Positions 12,975 to 27,047 of a DNA stretch of 64,000 nt are shown piece by piece (the stretch's first letter is position 1; each line of letters begins with the position of its first letter). Below the pieces are notes generated by a model, which had not been told where the DNA came from, made no database searches, and worked only from the letters and a program-made list of their open reading frames with translations. Origin of the DNA: Diprion similis. Taxonomy: Eukaryota > Arthropoda > Insecta > Hymenoptera > Diprionidae. The stretch is from positions 8,804,001-8,868,000 of the forward strand of contig NC_060118.1 of the NCBI RefSeq assembly GCF_021155765.1, written 5' to 3'. The position numbers and the translations under genes were made by a program.

Positions 12975-14963
12975 GGAGGTACAAAAGCTGTCAAGATTTG
13001 ATATCCAACGATTAAACGATTCTTGGAAAAGAGATCGTCATATTATAAACCGAAAAACAAACACAATTTAACCTCGCAGGTCCACGGGTAGCTGTCTTGT
13101 TAGAATTATTTTGCGGTTTTAAAAATCCCTTGATTTCGGCAGCTCAAAATCAATTAGCGATCCGCCTTTTGCCGACCGCAGAACGCCTCTTCGATTCTTC
13201 TATGACGCAGCCTTTAACGCGGTATTTGCTTTAGAACGTGCGACCATTTCCAAAAATAACATCACCGCTCAGAATTCTCCGAAATCAGGCACCAGATTTA
13301 TTTCCTTCTCCTTTTTCGTCTCTTTCAGTAACGCAATCAGGAGTGCCGATTTTTTCAAATTTTTTTTTCAATACCTCTCAGCCTCTCACGGCTCGTTGAA
13401 ATTTTTCGCTTAATTTTTTCTCACCTTCCTTCGGACCGATCGAATGCTCGATATTTTTTACAAATTTTTATCTCAAACAGTTCCTGCCCTGAAAATTTTT
13501 CAATCTCACCGATTCCGTATGCCGATCGGCGTAATTTCAATTGGTTCCAACTTCCGATCGTCAAGTTTTTGAAAGACGAATTATTCGTTTTGGAGTACAC
13601 TTTTCGAAGAAGAGAAAAACTCGACATTCTTCCCATCGATTCTTCTAAATTTTTTCATAAAATATCCGTGAAAAAATCGCAGCCTTTCCTACCAATTTTA
13701 AGCCGATTCGAGAAACGCATAACGGCATGGCTTAACTCTCGACTCGCAGTCCTGAAGCCGCGGAATTTCATCGATGCATATCTTCCTCTCAAAATCCCAA
13801 ATCCCTCGTTCGAACGACGTCCGCGTTTACGGTTCCATAATGCGAGTTTAACGATTTCCTCCGAAATGTGGCTTCAGCGATAATTCAGACGCCGAAGCGG
13901 CGCCGCCACCGACGTCAAGATTTTTAGACAAATTCATCGGATCTAACAGACCGTTCGATCGGCATGATCACAAGAAAAGGACAGGATGAATTTGAAAAAT
14001 AGGAGAAGCTTGTAAAAAAGACGTGCGTTTCGCCGATTTCGAGCATCAATCAAGTTTTAATTGCTCTCATTTTTTCACTGCAAGGTACAAATTTCTCTCT
14101 CTTTCGAATTCCGAATAAAATTTTGAGGAAAAATTAATTGGCCGGTAAAGAAGTTTACAAGAAAATAGAAAATTTTTCAATATCCAATTCCAAAATAACC
14201 GCGATCTTAAAAAAACAACAACTTTAATTAAAACATTGAGTGGCAAAATTCGTCATTCTCTGTTTTCGTTTTGCCTTCTTTTCACGTCCGTATAACGTAT
14301 CTACACGTAATTCGTCACCATAGAGCAGCATTCGAAGAGATTGGCGGTGCATTTCTAGATCAGATAAATAGTCGATGGATCAAGCCTCGAGGGATCGTAA
14401 AGATCCCCGGAATCGGCACTCTGATTGCCAGCTGCGGTTGACACGCGGATCGAGATCGATCACGCGGCAAAAATCAAAGTCCTGCCCGAGTTGTTTTCGA
14501 GTATTTTTTCTCTATTTTTCCAAATTCCTTTATTTCAGTTATTCATTCATTTTTCTCTCTCTCTCTCTCTCTCTCTCTATTTCTCTCTGGACTGTAAATT
14601 CTTATACTCAACATCTTTTTCCGCTGCCCGATTATTGTACATTTATAACGTTGGTCCGAAATATCGTCGGTCTTTCGAGTCGCACAAAGGATCGCTGGGG
14701 TCAAAGAGGGCGAAGAAGAGCCGGTCAAAGGACCGTACGTAACGAGATATATTGAGAAGCTTCGAGGGCTGAAACGAGCTGATAGCTTCGTGAGGAGAAG
14801 AGCGGAGGGGGAAAGGGAGGCAGGGAATTGCGGCTGGAATAACACGAGCGGCATCCTTCAAATCATCTACAGCCAATCCATCTTATTCCGAGCATACATA
14901 TAGATACTGCGTATACGTGCACGTATATGATGTATAGAATGTATTGTGTATACACTTGCACGC
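11767..14963. other. Intergenic with AT microsatellites, no gene recognised
   Basis: AT-repeat tracts occur at about 11875-11901 and 12940-12966, and poly-T at 12520-12540. A moderately GC-rich stretch at 13080-13900 has an open frame at 13569-13883 without family resemblance. A (CT)n tract lies at about 14554-14578. Confidence 0.6.
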
Positions 14964-15897
14964 GAGGGGTTAATCACTCATGGATTTAATGTATAAGGTA
15001 CACTTGATTTCAAGATTACAAAGGTTTCAAAAGTTCACAGAGATTTTAGGGATTTTTAAAGATTTCGAAAGGTTGAAAAAAAGTACAGGAATTTTCAAAA
15101 GATTCCAGACGATTTCAAAAGATCTCAATAGACTTCGCCTGATTTCAAATATTGCGGTGATTTCAAGAATTTGAAATGATTTCAGTGTATTTCAAAAGAT
15201 TTTTAGAGATTTCAAGAGATTAAAAAGGTTTCGGACGATTTCAGAAGATTTCAGAAGATTTCCAGGATTACAAAGGATTTCAATGATTTCATAGGATTTC
15301 AAAAGATTACAAGAGATTTCAGATCATTTAAAATATTTCGATGATTTCAAGTAATTTCAAGTGAATTTCAAAAGATTTTTACAGATTACAAAATATTCCA
15401 ATGATTTCAAAGGATAACAAGAGATTTCAGATGATTTGAAATATTTTGATGATTTCAAGTAATTTCAAGTGAATTTCAAAAGATTTTTACAGATTACAAA
15501 ATATTCCAATGATTTCAAAGGATAACAAGAGATTTCAGATGATTTGAAATATTTTGATGATTTCAAAAAATTTACATGATTTCAGTGAATTTCAAAAGAT
15601 TTTTACAGATTTCAAAGATTACAAAACCTTCGAAAGATTTCAAGAGATTGCAAATGTTTCAGACGATTTCAGGGGGTTTCAGGAGGTTTCAGAAGATTAC
15701 CAGGATTACAAAAGATTTCACTCATTTCAAAATATTTCACATAATTACAGTGGATTGTAAGAGATTACAAAAAATTCCTGAAAATTTCAAGAGACCAAGT
15801 TTCATAGACTTCAAAATATTTTAGAAGATTTTAAGACTCTGCACAAGATTCACGGAAAAGTGTTGCTACACCAGATTTCAGGGGTGATTAACCCCTC
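14964..15897. repeat. Degenerate GATTTCAAAA-type repeat array bounded by 14-bp inverted repeats
   Basis: From about 15000 to 15840 the sequence is an irregular array of short units close to GATTTCAAAAGATTT, with variable spacing. Nested in it is a near-perfect direct duplication of 108 bp (about 15340-15447 and 15448-15555). The array is bracketed by a perfect inverted repeat, GAGGGGTTAATCAC at 14964-14977 and GTGATTAACCCCTC at 15884-15897. Open frames in the array (Phe/Lys/Ile-rich) come from the repeat and are not genes. It may be a non-autonomous element with an expanded internal minisatellite. Confidence 0.75.
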
Positions 15898-18800
15898 ACT
15901 TTCGCGTCTCACATGACACGCTTGGGTACAAGTATCAAAGGGTAGAATTCCAACGGGGTATTCCATGCCAATGACACTTGAAACTTTTTTTTCAATTCAT
16001 CTAATAAATCGAGGGCAAAATTTTTCACGAACATCAGCGGTGAAATCAAAAGACTTAGAAGATGGTTTATTGACATGGAATGACCCCTATACGCGTGCTT
16101 CTATCATCCGCGTATTATAGAAACCGGAGGTCGGAACCTTTGACAAACAGCTCTGACATCTCCGGACAGAATTTTAGTCAACGTCCTGTATTAATGAACC
16201 CCTTTTCAAGTTTATCCACACCACAGAATCAGAGGTCCTTTCCGCGTCCCCAAATATTTTATACAAAGGCAGGCGATGATTTCGAATCATGACATTTCTA
16301 TTCCCGATTCAACCGTTTTCATTTTTATTTATTTTTTCTTTCCTCAGTGATCCTTTTTAGTCAGTGCTTCGTCAAATTCAGTTAGAGATGAAATTAAATT
16401 AAACATTGATGAGAAGATTTGAAATAAATCGAATTTACCGACGAAATTTTGGAAAGTTGAATTTTTTTCTGTATAATTGGGATCTCTATAAAAGATTCAA
16501 AAAATTTTATATCAGTTCGTGAAATCTCTCAAAATGTTTTCAAACTCCCTTAAATAAAATCCTTGTTAAAAAAAATGCATAATTTATTTAAGAGAGGAAT
16601 CCGGTAAAAGTTTTTCGTTTTTGAAATGACTAAAACAGAAAGAAAAATAGACAAAAGAAACTTTCATCTCCGGAGATTGAAATTTTTTTTTTTCTAAACA
16701 TACACTAACACAATCTATAAATATTTTTGTAAGTAATTTTTGACCAGACATTTTTTAGTCATTTGAAAAGCAAAAAAACTAGAAAAACTCGAATAAGTCT
16801 GGAACCCTTCGAATTTTTGAAGCCGTTTGAAAACCTTCACGATATGAAAATTTATAATCGCTATATCTGGTTATAAACAATTTGACGTAATAAAAATTTA
16901 GTTACTTTGCTTTTCGTAACGACTAAGCAACATAAACGATAAATTATATATCCGTTGAATTAATCAGCCGAACTCGGTGTGAATTTCCGAACCTTGAGAA
17001 TTGACGTCCTTCTACATCCTGACTCCCGATTTCTTGCGGCAAGTAGCTCGTTAAAGGCAAAACGCCGCGTATCCATCTCTGGAGATCCGCAGCTCAGCGG
17101 CTTTTCCGCGGAAACGGGCAAATCGCAGAGGCATAAACAAAGTGCGGCACTTCCAGGTAAATCCTCCTTATATGCCACCCCGTCGCAGGACATCTTTGAA
17201 CTCCGGACGGCGCTGCGCTAAACGCAAAGCGCTTATTAGTAAGCGTCTGCGGATCGTCTGCGGCGAGATCGGACCGTCGTTTTTCCGCAGGTCACTCGTC
17301 GTTGCGGCTTGAATCGCGTTTTTGCCTTTCACAGAGCCCAAAGAACGTCGAGAAACGGCCGGTACAGGCCAACTTTGGATTTTCCCTGCGCCACTAAGAA
17401 AAACCCTTCAAAGCAAACACGGCGCTGTTTTCCAGCTAATTAGTGTCTACGCGACATCCTTTAGTTGTTTTTTCCCTTTCAATTCTTTCTCTATTTCTTT
17501 GCTCGTTCTTTATTTTATTTTTATTTTTTCTTTTATTTTATTTTATTTTATTTACAAAGGACCCATAGATAAGGAATTATGGAAGGATATTATGTAGATA
17601 ATAACGAATATAAGATAAAAAAATTAATATACAAAATAAAAGATAATATAGAAAGTTACGCTTTTCGGATAGTTACAAAGAAACAGCGAAAACTAACATT
17701 CAATTACATTATATTATTTAATAAAATAACAATTTTACATAATACAAGAATAGAATAAAATCTTCACTTACAACAATAAGCTTACAAATCTTTATCTTTC
17801 TTGTAGATAAACAATATCATTTGAAATTCGAGGATATTTTGTTGAAACACCGTAAGAAAATTTTCTTGAAATCCTCATGAAATATTTCAAATAATATTTT
17901 GTATTTTCAATCAACGAAAAATTTTTTCTAATATTATCGTACTTTGCATTTTGGAATACTGCGAAACGTTTTTTAAATAACCTCACAAGATTTCGTAACG
18001 TTATTGCTTTCAAAATCTTGTGGAAACAAATTTCAAAATCGTACAAAAAAAAAAAAAAAATTCCACCATACAAAGTCAAATCATTCACATTTTTTAAAAA
18101 TCTATAAGTACGTATATATTTTCTTTCCGTTAAAACGCTAAAATTTTTCAAAGTACATATTTCCAACTCCTTACTCTTTAATCTACAAACAATTTAAAGG
18201 AAAACTTCATTTTTATCCCAGTGAAATTCAGCTGATATATAAATACTCGATATACTCGATGATTATAAATACTTATCTTAGTTTTCAAAGTTGAAAAAAA
18301 TTCTAATTTATTCAATTCATCCCCTATAAATCAAAACTCTCTTCCTAACCCTACAAATCATCAATCTCGCGATTTTCCAAGTTGAAACAATTATAAAAAA
18401 AAAAAAACTGTGCTCGATTGTTCAACCATCGCAATGTCAAGTATTCGAACGAAAAAGACAATTAAAAAAAAGAAAAAAAAAAAAAAAAACACTCGTTTCA
18501 ACGTTGTAAATCATCCGTCCTCCGGAGGGGTGAGCGCAACCCCTTCTTCGAGCTTAAGGAATTCGGATTTTCCTTTTCGTTAGGAAGAATCGGAAGGGAA
18601 AAGGGCCGCGTTGTTGACGCACGGTGATGGAGGGGGGGGAGGGAGAATTTCTGATGGGTGGCGAAGCCGACATCGTCGGAGGGTTGAATCCGTGACGCGA
18701 AGAGGGAATGGCGACGGGCCGTGGCGGCAAGCCGCAACAAAGCGGGGCCCGTTGCGTCCTCGTATAGCAATAGAAAAGCGTGTATAACAGCAAGGAGGAC

Positions 18801-21800
18801 TGGCCCACAATGCCAGTCACATGTCACCAATGCTTTGAACGATGCCGCCGAGCATTTCCCCCTCACCCACCCCCTTCGCCCTCTTTACCCCCTCCACCCT
18901 TTCTTCTTTTTACAATTGATGCCTTGGAAGCGTGTGCGTGCGTCACGCGCACAATTCATCTCGCCTAGATCATGCGCGATGCTCGTTGCATCCCCCGAAG
19001 ATCAAAATCACGATTTAACGATATATACTGTCTCGCTTGGATCGATAGAAAGAAAAATTTGATATTATGTAGAAAAATTAAGAAACGAAGCAATTGCCAA
19101 ATGCAATTTTTTTTTAATCATTGCGGTTTTTAGGGAGAATGGATAAACTGGGGTTGAAAGAAAATTTATTACGTTTTACAGACGGAAAGGATTTTTGTAG
19201 CTGAATAACAGGAATTTTTGATTATTTCTTTTGGTTTCTTTTTTCAATCAGTGATTATGATTGATTCTACGATTTGTTTTATTTAATTTTTTTTTTTTTT
19301 TTTTTTCTTTTATCTTCTTCTTCGTTACTTGCGTAAAATGATCGATATTTATTGGCTAAATTTTTCATTTCAACGAAAAGGAGATGAATAATTTGGTCGA
19401 TTTTTGGTTTTTTCGTTTAGAAAGTAGAGAAGACTCTGTTCCTTTGTTTTTAAACTTCTTTGTCGTGTTTTATTGCTGTGTCTTTACATTTTGAATGACT
19501 AATTGACGAATTGAAAGATTTGTTTGTACTTTTTGAAGGTGGGATGTATTTAGGAAGTCTCTGATCAATTTTTTTTTTAAATAATTCACGGGAGTTAATA
19601 TATTTTGCGAAATCTCGAAAGGTGCTGAAATGATTTTTTTCGATTGCATCGAGATCCGCGAATTTAAGAATTGTTGAGATCATTGAACTAGAAAACAATG
19701 AAAAATCATTAAACATTCGGAATTGTAGATGACAGCTAGTTTTTCATATTCAAGTTGATAAAAGCTCGATCCTTTTGCAATTTTCAATCCGGCTGGTGAA
19801 TTGAGTGATAAATTTTCAACTCTCGCTTCTTAACTCCGGAATTCTTGCAATCGAAAACTAACTTCGTTCACAGCACATGACGGAGATACGAATTTCTCAA
19901 ATCGTATGCGTTCATCTTAGCTCGAAATTTGTTTCTTCTGTTAAATCCTGAACTCCAAACACCGGTGCTAAAAGGGGGCGTAAAAATATAAAAAGATCGA
20001 AAGATCGAAGGACCACAATATCGAATTTGAAAACCGTGAAAACTCAATATTTTATGTGTTTATATAGCAGGGAAAATCAATGTTTTAGAAAGTTTCAACG
20101 TCTCAAGAAATATCAAACTTAGCGATTAGGCTGAAAAGATCTTTTTTTGTAGAAAATTTAACTTTCTATAAATTCGTCGTACGGGTTTTTTTTTTTTTTT
20201 TTTTTTTCTTTTTGTTTGGCAAGTTTAGTCATTTATGAAATAACAGCGAAAAAACGAGAATTTTGGGTAAAAATAAACTTTAGTCACCTCTACCAACTCA
20301 CCAGTGTAAGTGAAATTTACGTCGCAATCCACACTTTTGTAGATCGTTTAATTCTGATTAGCTTTCAATCTGGTTCGATGTGATACGACCATAAAATACT
20401 AACAATGATATAGAATTTTGAGAGAAAAAAAAAAAAAAAAAAAAATCTCAATTTACGTGTATTTTCGACGATAAATCTTTTTTCACGCCAAGGGAAAGTA
20501 CTTAAAGTTAATCTTCAGGGCTGTAACTTTGAGGAAATTTTTATTTCGACATATTCGATAAAATTTTAGGTCGGAAGTTGAAAAAAAAAAATAAATAAAA
20601 ATAGTCCTCTCAAACGAATCACCCAACTATATAGTATATATATGTATATATACACGTATTATATTATACAAGCGGATCCGTGGAGGCTATCGCGTCCAAT
20701 CTGGACTCGGAGAGAGGATGTATTGTGGATCCATATCCAAGAAGGAAGAGCACGTGTTCAGGACACGTGTGTTTTCTCCACTTATCTCAGGACCAATCGC
20801 CCGCTTACACTGTCCTGACATTAGGCATCGGAGAGCTGCACTGCGCAGGTGGTGCTTTTTTGAAAGGTATAATATATGCATAGAAAGCGTATAATATATA
20901 TAGACACGAGATTTTTTTCATTTACACAATATGATTAGTATTTCGTTTTATTCTTTTATTTCATACAGAATTCTGAAATTCTTTTTCATTCGATGCTTGT
21001 TGTTGTGTAAAGTTTCCGATTTTTAAGATCTGCTAACAAATGTTTTCAAAAAACTCGGGGATGATCGATTTCAAACATAGATATAAGAATCCAAAAAAAG
21101 ATATCAAGTTTTTTATACTTTCATTAGACTAGAGTCGTGATTATCTTACAATTTTTGAACGCAAACGTAACTGGAAAATCGGGAAATTTTATTCTATACG
21201 TTTTCATTTCAAGATAATTGTTTGATTTTAAGCTAGATAGTTTTTGAAAAAAAAAAAAATAATAATAATAATAACAATATCTCTCGAAATCATCTTAAAA
21301 AAATATCAAGTTTTTAAAACTCTCATCAACACTTCTGAAATGACGAAATTTTAATCTACAAGTTTTCATTTGACGATAATTTTCGAAAAAAAGTAAACAA
21401 AAAAACAAACAAAACAAAAAAAAAAAAAAACATTGTTTATCTCTCGAAAACTTCTAGGAAACGTTGAGAATAACGAAATCCTTCCTCTCGACCTACGCCC
21501 TGAAAAGTGGGAAATTATGCAGCGAAGCAATCGCGGTAGTAATAACAGTTAAAATTGTCGACGTAAAGTGAGGCGATCAATTACGTGGGAAAAAAAAAAA
21601 CAAAAAAAATAAATATATATATATATATTAACGATATGCCCATCTAGCGCACAGCGGCAAAGCTCCGCCCACGAAATAACGTGAAAATAATTCATACCGG
21701 TTGAGTTATAGTTACTGCTGGAGAGGGAGCGGCGGCGGGCCTTAAGGCCCTTCTAGCCGTTCGGAGTCCCAAAGCGGATATTTATCGAACGACGATCGTT

Positions 21801-24419
21801 TCTCGGCGATAATCGTAATATCGAGGCTCGTAACGTCGAAGCAATTTTTGGCGAAAAGTCACGAGAGGTGGACGCGAGGTTTCTCGATATTCTTACGGGG
21901 CGTTTGTGACCCTAAGGATCCCCGAAAAGGACGTCATAAAATCGTTGAATCGTTTTGAGGCGGGCCGACGGGCTGGTTAAGATACGAACAACCGTATGCC
22001 GTATGATAATAACAATAATTACAAGACGCCGTCCCCGACGACGATGGACTCGCTATACTCGAACCGTAATTCTCAAAACCTTTCTCCGAAATTTTCAAAC
22101 GCATAAAAATGGTTTATTCCGGTGATCATCGTGCCCGCCACTGCAGGGGGATAAACAAGTCCGTAGCTCACAAACGGAAATGGTATATAAGGTATGCGAC
22201 TCTGTTTTTCAAATCTTGGAGCCGGATTTCGGAGGTAAGAAAGGAAGTTATGTACCCACGTGAGAATATACCAGCGACCAGAAAACTCGAGACTGGATAA
22301 ATCTTGCTTTTTTTTTTCATCTTCCTGCAAATTTTATTCGTCTGCTTATCATTGGGGATGCTGATTACGATAAAACGAGCGATTTTCTGCGTCACGATTT
22401 AAATTTGTTAAAAAATTATCGAATTTTCGTGCACTGAGTGAAACGACACATCAGAAATTGGAATAAAAAATTTTTAGAGTAATTAAAAAAATTTCAACAA
22501 ATAATTATTATCGAGTCTTCGTGTTCGTTGAAAATTTCAAAAGAATACGGGAAATGTTAGGTGAATTAATTTTTCTGCGTGGATTATTATTAATTACGTG
22601 ATGTTTTTTTTTTTTTTTTTTTTTTCTCTTCATAGAACTCACTTTTTATTCAATACTGTCAATCTTGTTTGACAAACGATTTGAATTCATTAATATACAG
22701 CAAAATTTATGTAATATAAATATCGTCACATCAACCGTTCAGCCTCGAATTACCTAATATCGAAGTGTGGACTAGAACTGATTTTTATATATTAAAAAAT
22801 TGGTAAGCTTAATTTAGAAGATTTTTATCCGTTCGAAGATAAAATAAAAATCAATAAACCGATAGAGAATTTTGCAGGAATAAATCAACAAGTAATTGGT
22901 TGATTGAACAAACGAATTATATACACCCTCAATTCATTATCACTGCAAAGCAGCTTCTAAATATTTTTCATTTACCCTTAGTCGAATTATTAACCCGTCA
23001 CTTCAATTTTCGATAAATCAAAACCCAACCCCTCGTTACCCTCTCGTCGACACGGAGTATCTAAGTCATTTAAAAATGTCCTCATGACGTCAGAGCCTGG
23101 TTGTCGGCGCCATTTTACCACCACCTAACCTAAGTTTTCAATTTTAATAAAGACAAATCCTAATTCTTAGTCTGTCAAATCACTCATGTCCCATAAATTA
23201 ATTAATCACAATCAATAATATATCTATTCTATAATTCAAACGCAAAAAAAGACGGTCAAAAGTCAACTGTTTGATTTTTTTCCCACCAGATGTCACATTG
23301 CAAAGTAACAATCCCCCCCCCCCCCCTCCCCCCCTCCCTCCACATATTCAACCTATTTCCATACGATGCCGTAAACAGGTTGTTTAATTGCGACTGCACC
23401 ATGGACAATATACATACAACCTACATGTATATACACACACAGGTATATAATATATTCCAATTCAATGTCCCGCGATGCTGATTTCGCAAATTAGTTTGTT
23501 TTTTTTTTTAGTTTTTTTTTTGGTCAGAGGCAGCGCCGCACCGTTTCTAACGTGGCAAGGGAGGGGGGCGGAAGGGAGGGAGGGTGGGGGGGTTGGTAAG
23601 GCCCACGACGCGTACACCAGCTGGGTCAGCTGAGCGGGGCTCGGGGCCGGGCCATCCGGCGGCGAGATGAAAGGATCGGTGATGTTTACATAATAGTGGT
23701 CTACCGCGATTCTGCCCTCTCTTTTTCCCTACCTCCCCTCCCCTTCCCTCCTCAACCCGCCTCGTCCCGGCGAAGCGCGATTCAACGACTTACGCATCCC
23801 CGATGTCCCCCACCGCTGTCGAGATCAAACGCGCCGACTGTCGGGGCGCTTCGCGTCACGCTCTGGCCCGTGGATCGGGCCCACTTGCCATCTCTCCTTC
23901 GCTCGCTGCTGGGCCCGTCGACCCCCACCATCAAGCCTGCGGCCCCGAACCGAGGCGACTGGCGCGAGGCTTTGCTCTACCTATACGTAGGTACTCGGGG
24001 ATTTTTCATCCTTGAGTGATTCCTCGACTCGATGAGGAACTTCGGCTCCTACCACGTATAGGTATAGGTGGTATATCGTCGTCAGCCGCGATAAACGAAT
24101 CTTAATTACACCCGGCACCTATGCCGTGTCCCCCCCCCCCCCCCCCTCCAAGCCCCTCTATCTTTTCTTCCCTTACCACGAGACGTCTGTGATTTTTTTT
24201 TCTTTTCTTTTTTTTTTTTACGCCTGCGCAAGTATCTTGTAAGTATTTACACACTGTTATTCGTTTAACCCTACTTTGTATAAGGGTTTTCGGTATTTCG
24301 ATAAGTATATACTAAAAATGATTTCGTGATTTCTTTGCGAAATACATATATGTATAACGGTATTATGTTGATACTTCGAATCCTGAAATTAATGGAACTT
24401 CGTTCGCGGGGGATTTACT

Positions 24420-24466
<47 letters not shown>

Positions 24467-26530
24467 GTTATTATTATACTGGTATATTTTACCAAATTTG
24501 ATCAACAGTTCAGACACATATCTTAACAAATCGATGTTCATTATAGGTAACAAAATTCAAATTTCTACTCAGTTTCTCAATTCGTTTTTTCTTTTTTTTT
24601 TCTTGTTTGTTTGTTGAAATTACAGTTTTTCAGGAGTAAACGATATTTGGATTTCTAAAGGAAGAACTTTATTTCGTTCAATTTTCTTTTCTTTGATCTC
24701 TCCTCAACCGATGACAACTAAAATTTTTTATCACAAATTTATTAACCCTAAAAATGATTTATAACGTTGGAAAAACATGATTTTAATTATCAAATTTAGA
24801 TTCAAGTTCACAATTTTTTTTGTTTCCAGACTCTTTGACGAGGATCGTATATATAGCTTACTCAGAATATTTATGCATCGATTTTTATGATCATAAATAC
24901 TTTTCTATAGTATGTAACCTTCTTCAATTTAACTTTTCTGTACTTTAATTTTCTTACTTTACATTAGAAATTTGTAACGTACATTTTTCTCAAAAATTTG
25001 ATACCTACTGTAATCCTTCCGTTTTTTCATCTTACCACATTTCAACCCCCACCCTTATTTATTAATTTTTAATCTAATCTAATAATTTCTGCATTTGCAT
25101 TAATATCGACGAGAAAATTTCCGCTATTTTCTACTTTTCTTTGAATATCGTTTTGTCTTTCCGATCAGTTCGATGAACTACGACTGTAGATACTTTATTC
25201 CTTCACACGATTATCAGCTTTGATATTTTCTTGACAAAAAATTATTCGATGTGCCAACTGCGTTTAATATAATTTTATTATTTCGTATTATTATTTTATA
25301 AGATTATTAGTTATCAGACTATTGGGAAATACTTAAATTGACTGTAGAACAATAGTATCGTGCACCATTCGAATAGCCAAACAACTTACAAAATATCAAA
25401 AACTCCAAAGTTGAATTGCAAAAACGTAAATTCTCTGTCAAAAGTAAAGCCTTGACGGAGGGAAAATTTTATAATCTTCTTATATAGTAAAATATTTATA
25501 AGACAAAGGAGTCTGTAGATATAAAATACGCGGTAAACCGTAAGCCTAGACAAAAACGTCGGGATCGTTCAAAAGAGCTGTGCACGCTCAAATGGAGTGG
25601 AACAGTGTTAAGAAAATCAAGACATCGTGATTCGGCTCGTAAAGTGGCTATAAAATTAATGCACGGTTGTACCTACATCGATATACATATATCGCCAGGC
25701 TGCATCAAGGAGTTAAATTTTACAGTCCTCGTAATTTTATTATTATTCGCCTCTCCGCAAGGTTTATCATAACTTGTAGTGCTTGTACAGCTATTTCTCC
25801 ACCTCAATCTCTCTCGAAGCCCCGGAAACGATGCGTAATATCCGTGGATCTTGAGAATAATAAATCATGCGAAGCTTTCTCCGTTATTCTTAATTTCGAA
25901 ACCATTCCTTTACTTCCACAGGGTAGCGAATTGCGAATAAATTGGAATGAGACGGTTTATGTTGAGATCATTTTCTCAGATACGTGTAAGAGCTTGGAAC
26001 GTGAGCGATTAGGGGCGGGGTTGAAATTCCGAATTTAAAAAGTTCCGAACATTTTCTTCGCGAAACTTGAGGAAATCAAATTTTCACGAAAGGGTCAGGA
26101 ACCCAAAGCTCAAACTTCCGAAAATACGCAAAATGAGAAAATTAAAAATCTGAAAGATCGAAATTTTGAATAATCCAAGATTTTAAGTCCCCAGAATTTC
26201 TGGCTTGGTGAAATTTCACCACTTTGATATTCTTTCGGATTTTCGATATTTTTACGTTCGGAATCCTGGTCATTCTGATTTTTAGTGTTTCTCACTTTTT
26301 ACGACGCTGTGTGAGTATCTTTCTATGAAACTTTATTTTTCGGAATTTTGCTCTATCGTAAGTTAAATTTTAAGAATCTTCAATTTTGGAACTTTGAGCC
26401 GTCGGCTTTCCGAACATTCTCGAAACTTTGTTGTTTCGTAAAATTTTTATTTCTCTTCTTCAAATTCCGCTATCAAATAATCCAGAATCAGGCACTCTCG
26501 GAACTTTTTTCAACTTCCGAAGTTCAACCC
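15898..26530. other. Gene-poor intergenic region
   Basis: Long AT-rich stretch with homopolymers (for example near 18050, 18470, 19290, 20190, 20430, 22605) and GC-rich islands at about 17000-17450, 18500-18970, 21650-21990 and 23520-23960. The islands carry several open frames with low-complexity products but no recognisable domain. They could be regulatory or hold untranslated exons of genes outside the window. C-rich runs lie at 23311-23333 and 24131-24148. Confidence 0.55.
24422..24477. repeat. (ATT)n microsatellite
   Basis: About 18 trinucleotide units with one interruption (ATTGTT). It creates a spurious poly-isoleucine frame. Confidence 0.93.
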
Positions 26531-26538
26531 CGGCCCAA

Positions 26539-26794
26539 TATAAAGAGCGGCCTTATAACGAGCGTGTAACACGATCAGAGGAAGTACCTGGAAGAAGCGA
26601 GTGCGCGAGACGAGCGGTTGGCAATTGATAGTACGAAAAGCGGCAGAATCTCAATGCCGCGCGTAGAAAACAGCCTGCAGGTGTATAAAGGTGTAAAGTG
26701 TGATCAAGGCAGGAGCACCGCGCGCGGTAAAACCTCATTAGAATTGTCGGCAAAAAAACGATGCAGCAAGCAGCAGCCAGCGACAGGACAGCCG
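26539..26794 (+). promoter_or_regulatory. Candidate TATA promoter and first exon of an unidentified transcript
   Basis: TATAAAG occurs at 26539-26545 in a GC-richer setting. A TCAG initiator-like tetramer (26575-26578) lies a few bases further downstream than ideal. The following 215 bp is GC-rich and ends at a strong donor, GCCG|GTAAGA (26794/26795). An ATG at 26761 in frame with the donor would begin MQQAAASDRTA. This could be a 5' exon of a downstream + strand gene (Notum is the nearest found) or of an unrecognised transcript. Nothing in the sequence proves transcription. Confidence 0.3.
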
Positions 26795-27047
26795 GTAAGA
26801 TCGAGGCATAATATTTTATTTTACAGAATTCTAGTGACTCTCCAAGTTCCGCGAAGCGTTCATCTCGACTTGCCACTGACGTGCTTCAACCTCCTTCATC
26901 TTACCCGGGAGAGCAGAAAAGCGGAGAAAATGGCGATGACGAGCTGAAGTGTAAAAAAGTGGAATCCATATTTTATTGCAGTTAGCTTTATTTTTTAACA
27001 ATTTTTATTCACGATTACTGGCTTTACATGTTAATCATTGTTCTCCC

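Noticed and set aside
15000-15840. CRISPR-like array of short repeats with spacers
   Set aside because: Units vary in length and sequence, spacers are themselves the same motif, and the host is a eukaryote; it is a degenerate minisatellite.
23520-24020. GC-rich island with open frames of 70-107 aa
   Set aside because: No recognisable product; may be regulatory but cannot be supported as a gene.
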